DNA of 64,000 nt from Halorhabdus utahensis DSM 12940. GTDB taxonomy: Archaea; Halobacteriota; Halobacteria; Halobacteriales; Haloarculaceae. The translations under genes and the position numbers were made by a program. The stretch spans positions 2,418,001 through 2,482,000 of the forward strand of contig NC_013158.1 of NCBI RefSeq assembly GCF_000023945.1, read 5' to 3'. This document shows, in pieces, positions 27,728 through 36,518 of this stretch. Under the pieces are notes generated by a model. The model made no database searches, had not been told where the DNA came from, and was given only the letters and a program-made list of their open reading frames with translations. Each line of letters opens with the position of its first letter. Within the stretch, counting starts at the first letter, position 1.

Positions 27728-29683
27728 ATGACGAAAGACCGTTCGACGGAACGAACCGAAACTGACGAATCGACGACTGAACGAGACGAATTCACGCAGG
27801 AGGGCCCCGAGACGTATCGGGCAGGGATATCCAGACGGTCGTTTCTGCAGACGACCGCGGCTGCGGGACTGGTCGGCCTGGGCGTCGGGAGTGGCGCTGT
27901 CGGCTCAGCGGCTGCAGCCGGTATTCCAACGCCGTGGCTCGAAGTCGATGGCAATCTCCTGCGGGATCCCGACGGCAACAAGGTGATCCTGCGGGGTGTG
28001 AACGTTATCGACCCCGCGCGGGCGGCCAAGGAGTGGCGCAAGAACATCGAGCCGCTGATCGAGTTGGCGACCGATCCGGGCGAGGGCTGGCACGCCCACG
28101 TCATCCGGCTCCCGATGCAGCCTCAGGACATCGGCGATCATGGTCCGGGGACGGCGGCCCCGACGCCGGGATTCACGCAGGACGAACTCCAGAATTATCT
28201 CGCGGAGTACGTCGATCCGGCGGTCGACGCGGCCGAGGACGTCGGCGCGTACATCATGCTGGATTACCATCGCCACTATCCGGAGGGGCCCGACTGGGAC
28301 TCGCCGGAACTCGACGAGGAGATCCGGTTGTTCTGGAACGAGGTCGCCCCGCGCTACAGCGATCGTTCCCACGTCATCTACGAACTGTACAACGAACCGA
28401 ACACGCCGTATCCGGGGGCCGGCGATCCGACCGACGACGTTGGCGTCACGGACGCTCGTGCCGAGGAGAACTACCTCTACTGGCGCGAGACGGCCCAGCC
28501 GTGGGTCGATCTCATTCGGGAGCACGCGTCCCGGAACCTGATCGTCATCGGGTCGCCGCGCTGGAGCCAGTTCACCTACTGGGCGGGCGAACACGAGTTC
28601 GAGGGCGACAATCTCGCGTATGCGGGCCACGTCTACGCCCACGAGAACCTCCGGCCGCTATCGACGTACTTCGGCGAGCCCTCAGAGGAGGTTCCGGTGT
28701 TCATGAGCGAGTTCGGGTACGGGACCGAGGGCTCGCCCTACCTCGTCGGGACCAACGAAGTCGAGGGCCAGCAGTTCCTCGACCTCTTCGACGCCCACGA
28801 CATCCACTGGCAGGCCTGGTGTTTCGACCACACGTGGTCGCCCGGCATGTTGAATCGGGATTACGAGGTCGACAGTCCCCACGGTCGGCTGTTCAAGGAG
28901 CGACTTCGCGAGAAGCGCAACGACGACCTGCCGGCGAGCGCCGGCGGTGGCGACGAGACGCCGCCCTCGGCCCCGTCGAACCTCGCCGTGACCGAGACGG
29001 GCAGCGAGAGTGTCGGTCTGGCGTGGGACGCCGCGAGTGATTCCGGCGACTCCGGCCTCGCCACTTATGCCGTCTACCTCGACGGCGCGCTGGATCATCG
29101 GGTCACTGCCGGGACGACCGCTACAGAAGTCAGCGGCCTGCTGCCGGAGACGACCTACGAGTTCGCCGTCAGTGCCGTCGACGGCGCGGGCAACGAGTCC
29201 GACAGGAGCGGGGTCGTCACCGCCACCACCGATCCGCCGGCCAGCGAGCGCCTGGTCCTCAACGACTTCGACGGCGACCCGGCGTGGGCTGACAGTCGCA
29301 ACGAACTCGGGAACTGGTGCGGTGCCGGTTCCTTCGCAAACGACGACGGCGAGGTCGTGGACGGCGCACTCGTCCTCGAATACGACGGCGGCTGGCTGCA
29401 GTCGTACGTTCGCCAGGATGTCTCGTCGTTTTCGACGCTGAATCTGCAGGTTCGCGGTGCCGACGGTGGCGAGGAGTCGGCCTTCGCGGTGGAACTCGGC
29501 GGCGGGGGCGGCGTGCTCGCCGAAATCACCGACGACACGATCGGCACGTCGTTCTCGACAGTATCGATCGACATGGCCGCCGCCGGGATGGACGGGGCGA
29601 GTCCCGGCGCGGTATATCTCGACTTCTGGTCGGGTGACGGAACGAGTGGAACGATCGAGATCGACGAAATCTGGTTCGAATAG
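27728..29683 (+). CDS. Secreted GH5 cellulase, GH5-FN3-accessory module
   Basis: A 651-residue exported GH5 enzyme. The Tat motif is SRRSFLQ (R36-R37). The catalytic domain (~60-400) starts IPTPWLEVDGNLLRDPDGN; acid/base Glu223 (ELYNEPNTPY), nucleophile Glu328 (FMSEFGYGTEG). It is closely related to the catalytic domain of the gene at 14896, but carries one FN3 (~411-500) and the WCGAGSF-type accessory module (~506-651) instead of FN3-FN3-PKD. A 15-bp inverted repeat (ATCGGTT-G-AACCGAT, 27638-27652) lies in the gap before it and may be a terminator of the upstream gene or an operator. Confidence 0.87.
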   Translation: MTKDRSTERTETDESTTERDEFTQEGPETYRAGISRRSFLQTTAAAGLVGLGVGSGAVGSAAAAGIPTPWLEVDGNLLRDPDGNKVILRGVNVIDPARAAKEWRKNIEPLIELATDPGEGWHAHVIRLPMQPQDIGDHGPGTAAPTPGFTQDELQNYLAEYVDPAVDAAEDVGAYIMLDYHRHYPEGPDWDSPELDEEIRLFWNEVAPRYSDRSHVIYELYNEPNTPYPGAGDPTDDVGVTDARAEENYLYWRETAQPWVDLIREHASRNLIVIGSPRWSQFTYWAGEHEFEGDNLAYAGHVYAHENLRPLSTYFGEPSEEVPVFMSEFGYGTEGSPYLVGTNEVEGQQFLDLFDAHDIHWQAWCFDHTWSPGMLNRDYEVDSPHGRLFKERLREKRNDDLPASAGGGDETPPSAPSNLAVTETGSESVGLAWDAASDSGDSGLATYAVYLDGALDHRVTAGTTATEVSGLLPETTYEFAVSAVDGAGNESDRSGVVTATTDPPASERLVLNDFDGDPAWADSRNELGNWCGAGSFANDDGEVVDGALVLEYDGGWLQSYVRQDVSSFSTLNLQVRGADGGEESAFAVELGGGGGVLAEITDDTIGTSFSTVSIDMAAAGMDGASPGAVYLDFWSGDGTSGTIEIDEIWFE

Positions 29684-29689
29684 CAACCC

Positions 29690-32600
29690 ATGACACACAA
29701 CAATCCAGACGACGACAGTACAGCCCGACGAACGACCGAGTCGACGGAGTCACCGTCAACTGCCGGCATCGCGAGCGCGTCACGGCGGGACTTCCTGAAA
29801 GCAGCAGCGGCAGGCGGCGCGATCGCGACCGGCTTCGGCGGTGGCCTCGTCGGGAGTGCGGCCGCGGACGTCATCCCGACGCCGCCGCTGCACGTCGATG
29901 GCAACCTCATCAAGGACCCCGACGGCGCGACGGTCAACCTCCGGGGGGTCAACATGGCCGATCCCAAGCGGATCAACGTCACCGCGCCGGCCAGGGGCAA
30001 GACCGCGACGGACGTGGTCGACCTGCTGACGAACACGGACGACGACTGGCATTCCCGGGTCATCCGGATCCCGGTCCAGCCGGTCGACATCGGCGAGCAC
30101 GAACCCGGTGAAGGGCCGCCGCCGGTCGCCTTCGACGAGGGCCAACTCGAGACGTATCTCGAGGAGCATCTCGACCCGGTAATCGAGCGGTGTCTCCAGC
30201 GCGGCGCGTACGCCATCATCGACTATCATCGCCACCGTGACGTCCAGTGGAACGACGACACGCTGGGCGAGGAAGTCGAGATGTTCTGGGACACCGTCGC
30301 GCCGCGGTACGCCGACCAGCCCCACGTCATGTACGAACTGTACAACGAACCGACCGAGCCGGGGATGTGGGGCGATCCGACCCAGAGCCAGAACTGGGCG
30401 GACGTCTGGCGGGACTGGAAGGCGACGGCCCAGCCGTGGGTCGACACCATCCGCGAGCACGCGCCCGACAACCTGATCCTGATCGGGTCGCCCAGCTGGT
30501 CACAGAGCCCCGAGGGGGCCCTGGTCGAGCCCTTCGACGGCGAGAACCTCGCCTACACCTTCCATATCTATCCCGGGCACAACTCGAGCCAGCAAAACGA
30601 CTGGGAGGACGCCACCAACAACGGCGAGGGTGTCGCCGGCGTCTACGAGGAGTACCCGCTGTTCGTCACCGAGTGGGGCTGGGAGGAGAACGGTGGCCAG
30701 TACATCGGCGGGACGACCTCCGGCTATGGCGAGCCGTTCCTCGAATTTTTGGAGAAGAGTGACGCCATCCACTGGACAGCTTGGTGTGCCGACCCCGTCT
30801 GGCGGCCAGTCATGTTCGACCGGGCGTTCACCGAGGAGAGCTTCGAGGACAACATCGGCAACCCCTACGCGGAGGACGTGCCCGAAGACTGTGCCGACCT
30901 GCCCTGCGACTGGACGTTGCTCGGGGGCGACAGCTACATGGGCGAGACCGTCAAGAACGCCCTGATCGACTACCAGGACGCCAACCCGCCGACAGTCCCC
31001 TACGACGAGCAACCGCCGACCACCCCGTCGAACCTCACCGCCGAAAACGTCACCGAGACGACGGTCGAGCTCTCCTGGGACGGCTCGACCGACCAGGGCG
31101 AGGCGGGACTTTCCCATTACAACGTCACCGTCGACGGCCAGAAGATCACACAGGTGCCCGAAGCGACCACGGCCACGACCGTCGAGGGACTGGAATCCGA
31201 TACGACAGTCACGATCGGCGTGAGCGCGGTCGATCGAGCGCGCAACGAATCCGAGACGGTGACCGTCGAGGTGACGACCGATGCCTTCGAGGACTCGACG
31301 CCGCCGTCCGTGCCGGCGAACCTCACCTCGCCGGAGAACACCTGGCAGTCGGTGGCCATTTCCTGGGACGACTCCACCGACGAAGGTGACGCCGAAACCG
31401 CGGGACTCGATGGCTACGTCGTCTACGTCGACGGCGAACTCGAACGCGAGGTCGCCGCCGAGACCACGCAAGTCCAGATCGGCGGCCTGGATTCGGACAC
31501 CACCTACGAGTTCGGCGTCAGTGCGGTCGACCGTGCCGACAACGAGTCCGACATCGCGACCATCGACGTCACGACGGATCTCGCCCGCGCGGGGCCGAAC
31601 GACCTGCTGATCAACGACTACGACGGCGACCCGGCCTGGCCGGATTCGAACGACCTCGGCAACTGGGTCGGCACCGGCGGCTTCGAGAGCGCAGAGGTCG
31701 TCGACGGCCGCCTCGAAATCGACTACAACGCCAGTGGCTGGTACGGCACCGGCGTCTCCCAGGACATCACCGACTACCCGACGCTGCGGATGAAGGTGAC
31801 CGGCGAGAACGGCGGCGAGCACCGCGGCATCGAGTTGCAGTTTGCGGGCATCGACCCATTGCTCTCGGAGGTCACAGACGACACGATCGGGACCACCGAG
31901 TCCATCGTCTCGGTCGACCTCGAGGCGGCCGGTGCTGACCTCGAATCACCCGGCCAGCTTACCCTCCGGTTCTACGATGCCGGCGATAGCTCGATCTCGA
32001 TCGACGAACTATGGCTGGACAGCGACGAACCCGATGACGACGGCGACTCGATCGCCCCGACGGCCCCCGCGAGCGTCGAGTCGCCGACCCAGTCGGAGAC
32101 GGCCGTCGAGATCGAGTGGAGCGCTTCGAGCGACGACGGAGGCTCGGGACTCGATCACTACAACGTCTCCGTCGACGGAAGCATCGATCAGCAGGTGCCG
32201 GCTGGGACGACCGCCGCGACGATCGAGGGGCTCGACGCCGGGTCGAGCTACGAGATCGGTGTCTCGGCGGTCGACGGCGCCGGCAACGAGTCCAGCCAGA
32301 CGACGGTGACGGTCTCGACGGCCGGTGGCGACGACGAACAGGCACCGAGTGCGCCGGCGAACCTCACCTCGACGGACCGGACCGACACATCGATCGATCT
32401 CGCATGGGACGCCTCGACCGACGAGGGTGGGTCCGGCCTAGATCACTACACCGTCGCCGTCGCCGGTGAACAGGTCCAGCAGGTTGACGCGGGGACGACC
32501 ACCGCGACGGTTTCGGAGCTCTCGCCAGGAACGAGCTACGACATCGCCGTCACGGCGGTCGACGCTGCCGGCAACGAGTCCACTCCGGCGACGCTGACGG

Positions 32601-33355
32601 TGGCGACGACCGACGGCGACGACCAGCAAGCGCCCACGATGCCCGGGAACCTCTCGGTCACCGGATCGACCGCCGCCTCCATCGCCGTCTCCTGGGACGC
32701 CTCGACGGACAGCGGTGGGTCCGGGCTGGACCACTACACCGTCTTCCTCGACGGGAGCCAGGACCAGCAGATCGAGGCCGGCACGACGGAGGCGACAGTC
32801 GTCGGGCTCTCCGCCGACACAACCTACGAGATCGGGGTTTCGGCCGTCGACGGCGCGGGCAACGAGTCCGAGACGGTAACCATCGAAACGACGACGCCCC
32901 CGGGCGATCCGGTGGCCGGACTCGTCGTCAACGACTACGACGGCGATCCGGCGTGGTCGAACCACCGGAACGATCTGGGCAACTGGTGTGGGGCCGGCTC
33001 CTTCGCAAACGGCGGTGGCGACGTCGAAGATGGCGCACTCGTCCTCGAATACGACAACGCCGGGTGGTTCGTCGAGCAGATCCAGCAGGACGTCAGCGAG
33101 TACTCCTCGATCGTCTTCTCGATCGCCGGCGCGAGTGGCGGCGAGGGCGATCACTTCGTCGTCGGCGTCGGCGGCAATCGCTCGACGTTCAGCGACGTCG
33201 CGGACGGCTCGATCGGGACCTCGGTCGCTGACGTCGCGATCGACATGGAATCGGCCGGCATCGACGCCGGATCACTGGGTGAACTCCGCCTGAACTTCTG
33301 GCAGGCCGGCTCCGGGAGCGGGACACTTCGGATCGAGGAGATCCGACTGGAGTGA
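29690..33355 (+). CDS. Giant secreted GH5 cellulase with five FN3 and two accessory modules
   Basis: A 1221-residue protein, the largest in the block. The Tat motif is SRRDFLK (R32-R33). The GH5 domain (~60-435) has acid/base Glu220 (ELYNEPTEPG) and nucleophile Glu328 (VTEWGWEENGG). It is a paralogue of the 12763 enzyme. Two FN3 (~439-525, ~534-628) come next, then a divergent accessory module (~636-782, with WVGTGGF in place of WCGAGSF), three FN3 (~785, ~881, ~977 onward) and a canonical accessory module (~1075-1221). The start lies six bases after the previous stop, so the two genes are surely co-transcribed. Two binding modules on one chain suggest avidity for an insoluble polymer. Confidence 0.87.
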   Translation: MTHNNPDDDSTARRTTESTESPSTAGIASASRRDFLKAAAAGGAIATGFGGGLVGSAAADVIPTPPLHVDGNLIKDPDGATVNLRGVNMADPKRINVTAPARGKTATDVVDLLTNTDDDWHSRVIRIPVQPVDIGEHEPGEGPPPVAFDEGQLETYLEEHLDPVIERCLQRGAYAIIDYHRHRDVQWNDDTLGEEVEMFWDTVAPRYADQPHVMYELYNEPTEPGMWGDPTQSQNWADVWRDWKATAQPWVDTIREHAPDNLILIGSPSWSQSPEGALVEPFDGENLAYTFHIYPGHNSSQQNDWEDATNNGEGVAGVYEEYPLFVTEWGWEENGGQYIGGTTSGYGEPFLEFLEKSDAIHWTAWCADPVWRPVMFDRAFTEESFEDNIGNPYAEDVPEDCADLPCDWTLLGGDSYMGETVKNALIDYQDANPPTVPYDEQPPTTPSNLTAENVTETTVELSWDGSTDQGEAGLSHYNVTVDGQKITQVPEATTATTVEGLESDTTVTIGVSAVDRARNESETVTVEVTTDAFEDSTPPSVPANLTSPENTWQSVAISWDDSTDEGDAETAGLDGYVVYVDGELEREVAAETTQVQIGGLDSDTTYEFGVSAVDRADNESDIATIDVTTDLARAGPNDLLINDYDGDPAWPDSNDLGNWVGTGGFESAEVVDGRLEIDYNASGWYGTGVSQDITDYPTLRMKVTGENGGEHRGIELQFAGIDPLLSEVTDDTIGTTESIVSVDLEAAGADLESPGQLTLRFYDAGDSSISIDELWLDSDEPDDDGDSIAPTAPASVESPTQSETAVEIEWSASSDDGGSGLDHYNVSVDGSIDQQVPAGTTAATIEGLDAGSSYEIGVSAVDGAGNESSQTTVTVSTAGGDDEQAPSAPANLTSTDRTDTSIDLAWDASTDEGGSGLDHYTVAVAGEQVQQVDAGTTTATVSELSPGTSYDIAVTAVDAAGNESTPATLTVATTDGDDQQAPTMPGNLSVTGSTAASIAVSWDASTDSGGSGLDHYTVFLDGSQDQQIEAGTTEATVVGLSADTTYEIGVSAVDGAGNESETVTIETTTPPGDPVAGLVVNDYDGDPAWSNHRNDLGNWCGAGSFANGGGDVEDGALVLEYDNAGWFVEQIQQDVSEYSSIVFSIAGASGGEGDHFVVGVGGNRSTFSDVADGSIGTSVADVAIDMESAGIDAGSLGELRLNFWQAGSGSGTLRIEEIRLE

Positions 33356-33360
33356 TTCCG

Positions 33361-36300
33361 ATGGCACGAGACAACCATACTTACGCCGGCGGCGGTGCAG
33401 ACCGTCCCGACGGACGGACGTATCGTCCGGACGACCGACGGTCGGCACTCGCGGCGTCGCGACGGGACGTCCTCCGCACCATCGGTGCCGGGGCGCTGCT
33501 GGGCTCGATCGGGACGGCACGCGTTCAGGCAGCACCCGGGGACCGCGAATTCGTCGCCACCGACGGCCCGGAGTTCACCGTCGGCGGTGAGCCGATCTAC
33601 TTCAGCGGGACGAACAACTTCTGGGTGACCGATCCCTACAGCGATCGCTCGCGGATCGACGACGTCCTCGCGCTGTGTGCGGACCTGGATCAGAATCTGC
33701 TGCGGACCTGGGCGTTCTGTGCGGGCGAGGGCGGCCAGTGTCTCCAGCCCGAACCCGGCGTGTTCAACGAGGCGGCGCTGCAGCACCTCGATTATCTCGT
33801 CGCGAAGGCCGGCGAACACGGGGTACGACTCATCCTCTCGCTGGTCAACAACTGGGACGACTACGGCGGGATGGCCCAGTACATCGAATGGGCGGACGGC
33901 GCAAGCGAGCACGGCGACTTCTACGTCAACGAGGCGTGTCGTGAACTCTACCGGACTCATGTCGAGACGCTCCTCACGCGGGAGAACTCGATCACCGGCG
34001 TCGAGTACCGCAATGACCCCGCGATCGCGATGTGGGAACTCGCCAACGAACCCCGACTGGAGGACGACGACACGGAGACCATCGACGACCGGGAGGCTGC
34101 CCTCACCGAATGGTTCGCCGACATGTCCGGGTTCATCAAGGATTTCGACGACAACCACCTGGTGACGACCGGGCTGGAGGGCTTTTACACCCGCGCGGAC
34201 GGGCCAAACTGGATGTACGGTGACTGGACCGGCCAGAACTTCATCGCCCACCACGAGATCGACACGATCGACGTGTGTTCGTTCCACCTCTATCCGTACC
34301 ACTGGCCCGGCATGGGACTGGCGGGCCAACTCGCCGAGGACGACGTCGTCAGTGCCGTCGAGTGGATCCGCGAGCACGCCGCCGACGCCCGCGAGACGCT
34401 CGAAAAGCCCGCGCTGCTTGGCGAGTTCAACGTCAACGTCCAGGAACACGACCTGGCGACGCGAAACGATCGGTTGCGGGCGTGGTACGACGCCCTCGAC
34501 AGCCAGGACGCGGGCGCGGCGGCGATCTGGCAACTGGTGCTCGAGGACACCGAGGACCACGACGGCTTCCAGGTCTACCGGAGCGAGTCCGGTGACATCC
34601 TCTCGGGGTACGCATCGACGATCCGCGAGAAGTCCGGGCACAGCGACGGGACGCCGACGGCCGACGCGACGGCACCTTCTTCGCTCCGAATCGGCGAGTC
34701 CGGCGATTTCAGCGGCACCTACTCCTTCGACCCGGACGGCTCGATCGCCGCCTACGACTGGGCCTTCGACGACGGCGCGACGGCCACCGGCGAGCGGGTG
34801 GCCCATCGCTTCGCCGAGACCGGGTCCCACGAGGCCGAACTGACCGTTACCGACGACAGCGGCGCGACTGACGCCGACATCGAGTCGGTTTCCGTCGAAG
34901 GCATCCCGGAAGACTCGTTCCTCGTCGAGGGCGCGGGAGAGACGTTCCACCGCGACACCAAGCAGTGCCACTTCGCGTCGATGCCCGCGTCGGGCGACGT
35001 GGCGGTCACGGCCCGCGTCGCGGATCTCGAACCGGTCGATCCCGAAACCCAGGCCGGTGTGATGGTGGCCGACGATCCGGACGCGCCCGGCGCGCTCGGT
35101 GCCGCCACGATCACGCCCGGCGAGGGGAGCGAACTGACGCGGGCTTACGACTCGACGGTGTGGCGCGAGCGTGCCGGCGACGATCGCACGCCGCCGATCT
35201 GGTTGCGCGTCAAGCGGTCGGGATCGACAGTGTCGGCCTCGGTCTCGCCGAACGGCTCGGACTGGACGGAGATCGGCTCCGGCGACGTCGATCTCCCCGA
35301 TGATGTCCACGTCGGGCTGTTCGTCAGCAGCAACGCCGCCGGCGAACTCGCCGCCGCGCGCTTCGACGAGGTTGATTGGCTGGAGGACTGGACGGCGACC
35401 GACGTCGGCCCCGTTTCGGTGGCCGGCGCGACGACCGCCGGCGACGGCACCACTGACGACGGTGATGGCGACGAGGACACGACGCCGCCGACGGCGCCCG
35501 GCGATCTGACAGTGACCGAGACGACGGACTCCTCGATTTCGCTCTCGTGGGACGCCGCCACCGACGACGGTGGGTCGGGCCTTGCCCACTACGATGTCTC
35601 CGTCGACGGCGCGCTCGACCAGCAGGTCCCCGCTGGCACGACGACCGCGACGGTTGAGGCCCTCGATCCCGGGACGGCCTACGACATCGGGGTGTCAGCT
35701 GTCGACGGCGCGGGCAACGAATCCGGGACCGTGACGGTGACGGCGACGACCGGGGACGGCGACGACGAGGCACCGACGGCGCCCGCCGACCTGACGGCGA
35801 CCGAAACAACGAGTTCCTCGGTCTCGCTCTCTTGGGACGCCTCGACGGATTCGGGCGGCTCCGGGGTCGAGCAGTACGTCGTTGCCGTCGACGGCGAAAC
35901 GGCCCACACCGTCGAGGCCGACACAACGAGTACGACCGTCGAGGAACTGGACGCCGAGACGACCTACGAGCTCGGCGTCTCGGCGGTCGACGCGGCCGGA
36001 AACGTGTCCGACCCGGCCGTCATCGAGGTGGCGACCGCCGAGGGCGACGATAGCGATGAGGAACCGCCAGAAAATGCCCTGGTCGTCAACGACTACGACG
36101 GTGATCCGGCGTGGTCCAGCAATCGCAACGACCTCGGGAACTGGTGTGGGGCCGGCTCCTTCGCAAACGGCGGTGGCGATGTCGAAGATGGCGCACTCGT
36201 CCTCGAATACGACAACGCCGGGTGGTTCGTCGAGCAACTCAACCAGGATGTCTCCGCGCACTCCGAACTGGTGTTCGTCGTCAGTGGTGCGAGTGGCGGC

Positions 36301-36513
36301 GAGGGCGATCACTTCGTCGTCAGCGCCGGCGGTGTCCGCTCGCGGTTCAGCGACGTGGCGGACGGGTCGATCGACACCGATCCGAAGCCGATCGCGATTG
36401 ACATGGAATCGGCAGGGATCGACGCCACGTCGCCCGGGGAATTGCGTTTGAACTTCTGGCAGGGTGGGTCCGGAAGTGGGGCCCTCCGCATCGAGGAGAT
36501 CAGACTGGAGTAA
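33361..36513 (+). CDS. Secreted GH5_7-like mannanase, multidomain
   Basis: A 1050-residue exported protein. The Tat motif is SRRDVLR (R34-R35). The catalytic domain (~58-420) resembles GH5 subfamily 7 mannanases: YFSGTNNFWV near the start, LVNNWDDYGGMAQY, acid/base Glu230 in WELANEPRL, FHLYPYHW, nucleophile Glu355 in LLGEFNVNV. A conventional PKD domain (~430-512), a ~160-residue lectin-like beta-sandwich (~517-678, DUF1349-like, uncertain), two FN3 (~707, ~801) and the terminal accessory module (~904-1050) follow. GTG 33352 overlaps the previous stop and is an alternative start. Likely an endo-beta-1,4-mannanase. Confidence 0.83.
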   Translation: MARDNHTYAGGGADRPDGRTYRPDDRRSALAASRRDVLRTIGAGALLGSIGTARVQAAPGDREFVATDGPEFTVGGEPIYFSGTNNFWVTDPYSDRSRIDDVLALCADLDQNLLRTWAFCAGEGGQCLQPEPGVFNEAALQHLDYLVAKAGEHGVRLILSLVNNWDDYGGMAQYIEWADGASEHGDFYVNEACRELYRTHVETLLTRENSITGVEYRNDPAIAMWELANEPRLEDDDTETIDDREAALTEWFADMSGFIKDFDDNHLVTTGLEGFYTRADGPNWMYGDWTGQNFIAHHEIDTIDVCSFHLYPYHWPGMGLAGQLAEDDVVSAVEWIREHAADARETLEKPALLGEFNVNVQEHDLATRNDRLRAWYDALDSQDAGAAAIWQLVLEDTEDHDGFQVYRSESGDILSGYASTIREKSGHSDGTPTADATAPSSLRIGESGDFSGTYSFDPDGSIAAYDWAFDDGATATGERVAHRFAETGSHEAELTVTDDSGATDADIESVSVEGIPEDSFLVEGAGETFHRDTKQCHFASMPASGDVAVTARVADLEPVDPETQAGVMVADDPDAPGALGAATITPGEGSELTRAYDSTVWRERAGDDRTPPIWLRVKRSGSTVSASVSPNGSDWTEIGSGDVDLPDDVHVGLFVSSNAAGELAAARFDEVDWLEDWTATDVGPVSVAGATTAGDGTTDDGDGDEDTTPPTAPGDLTVTETTDSSISLSWDAATDDGGSGLAHYDVSVDGALDQQVPAGTTTATVEALDPGTAYDIGVSAVDGAGNESGTVTVTATTGDGDDEAPTAPADLTATETTSSSVSLSWDASTDSGGSGVEQYVVAVDGETAHTVEADTTSTTVEELDAETTYELGVSAVDAAGNVSDPAVIEVATAEGDDSDEEPPENALVVNDYDGDPAWSSNRNDLGNWCGAGSFANGGGDVEDGALVLEYDNAGWFVEQLNQDVSAHSELVFVVSGASGGEGDHFVVSAGGVRSRFSDVADGSIDTDPKPIAIDMESAGIDATSPGELRLNFWQGGSGSGALRIEEIRLE

Positions 36514-36518
36514 TCACG

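Noticed and set aside
33151..35589. 812-codon minus-strand ORF opposite the mannanase-like gene
   Set aside because: It covers parts of two well-supported plus-strand genes with intact Tat signals and catalytic residues. The translation has no recognisable motif.
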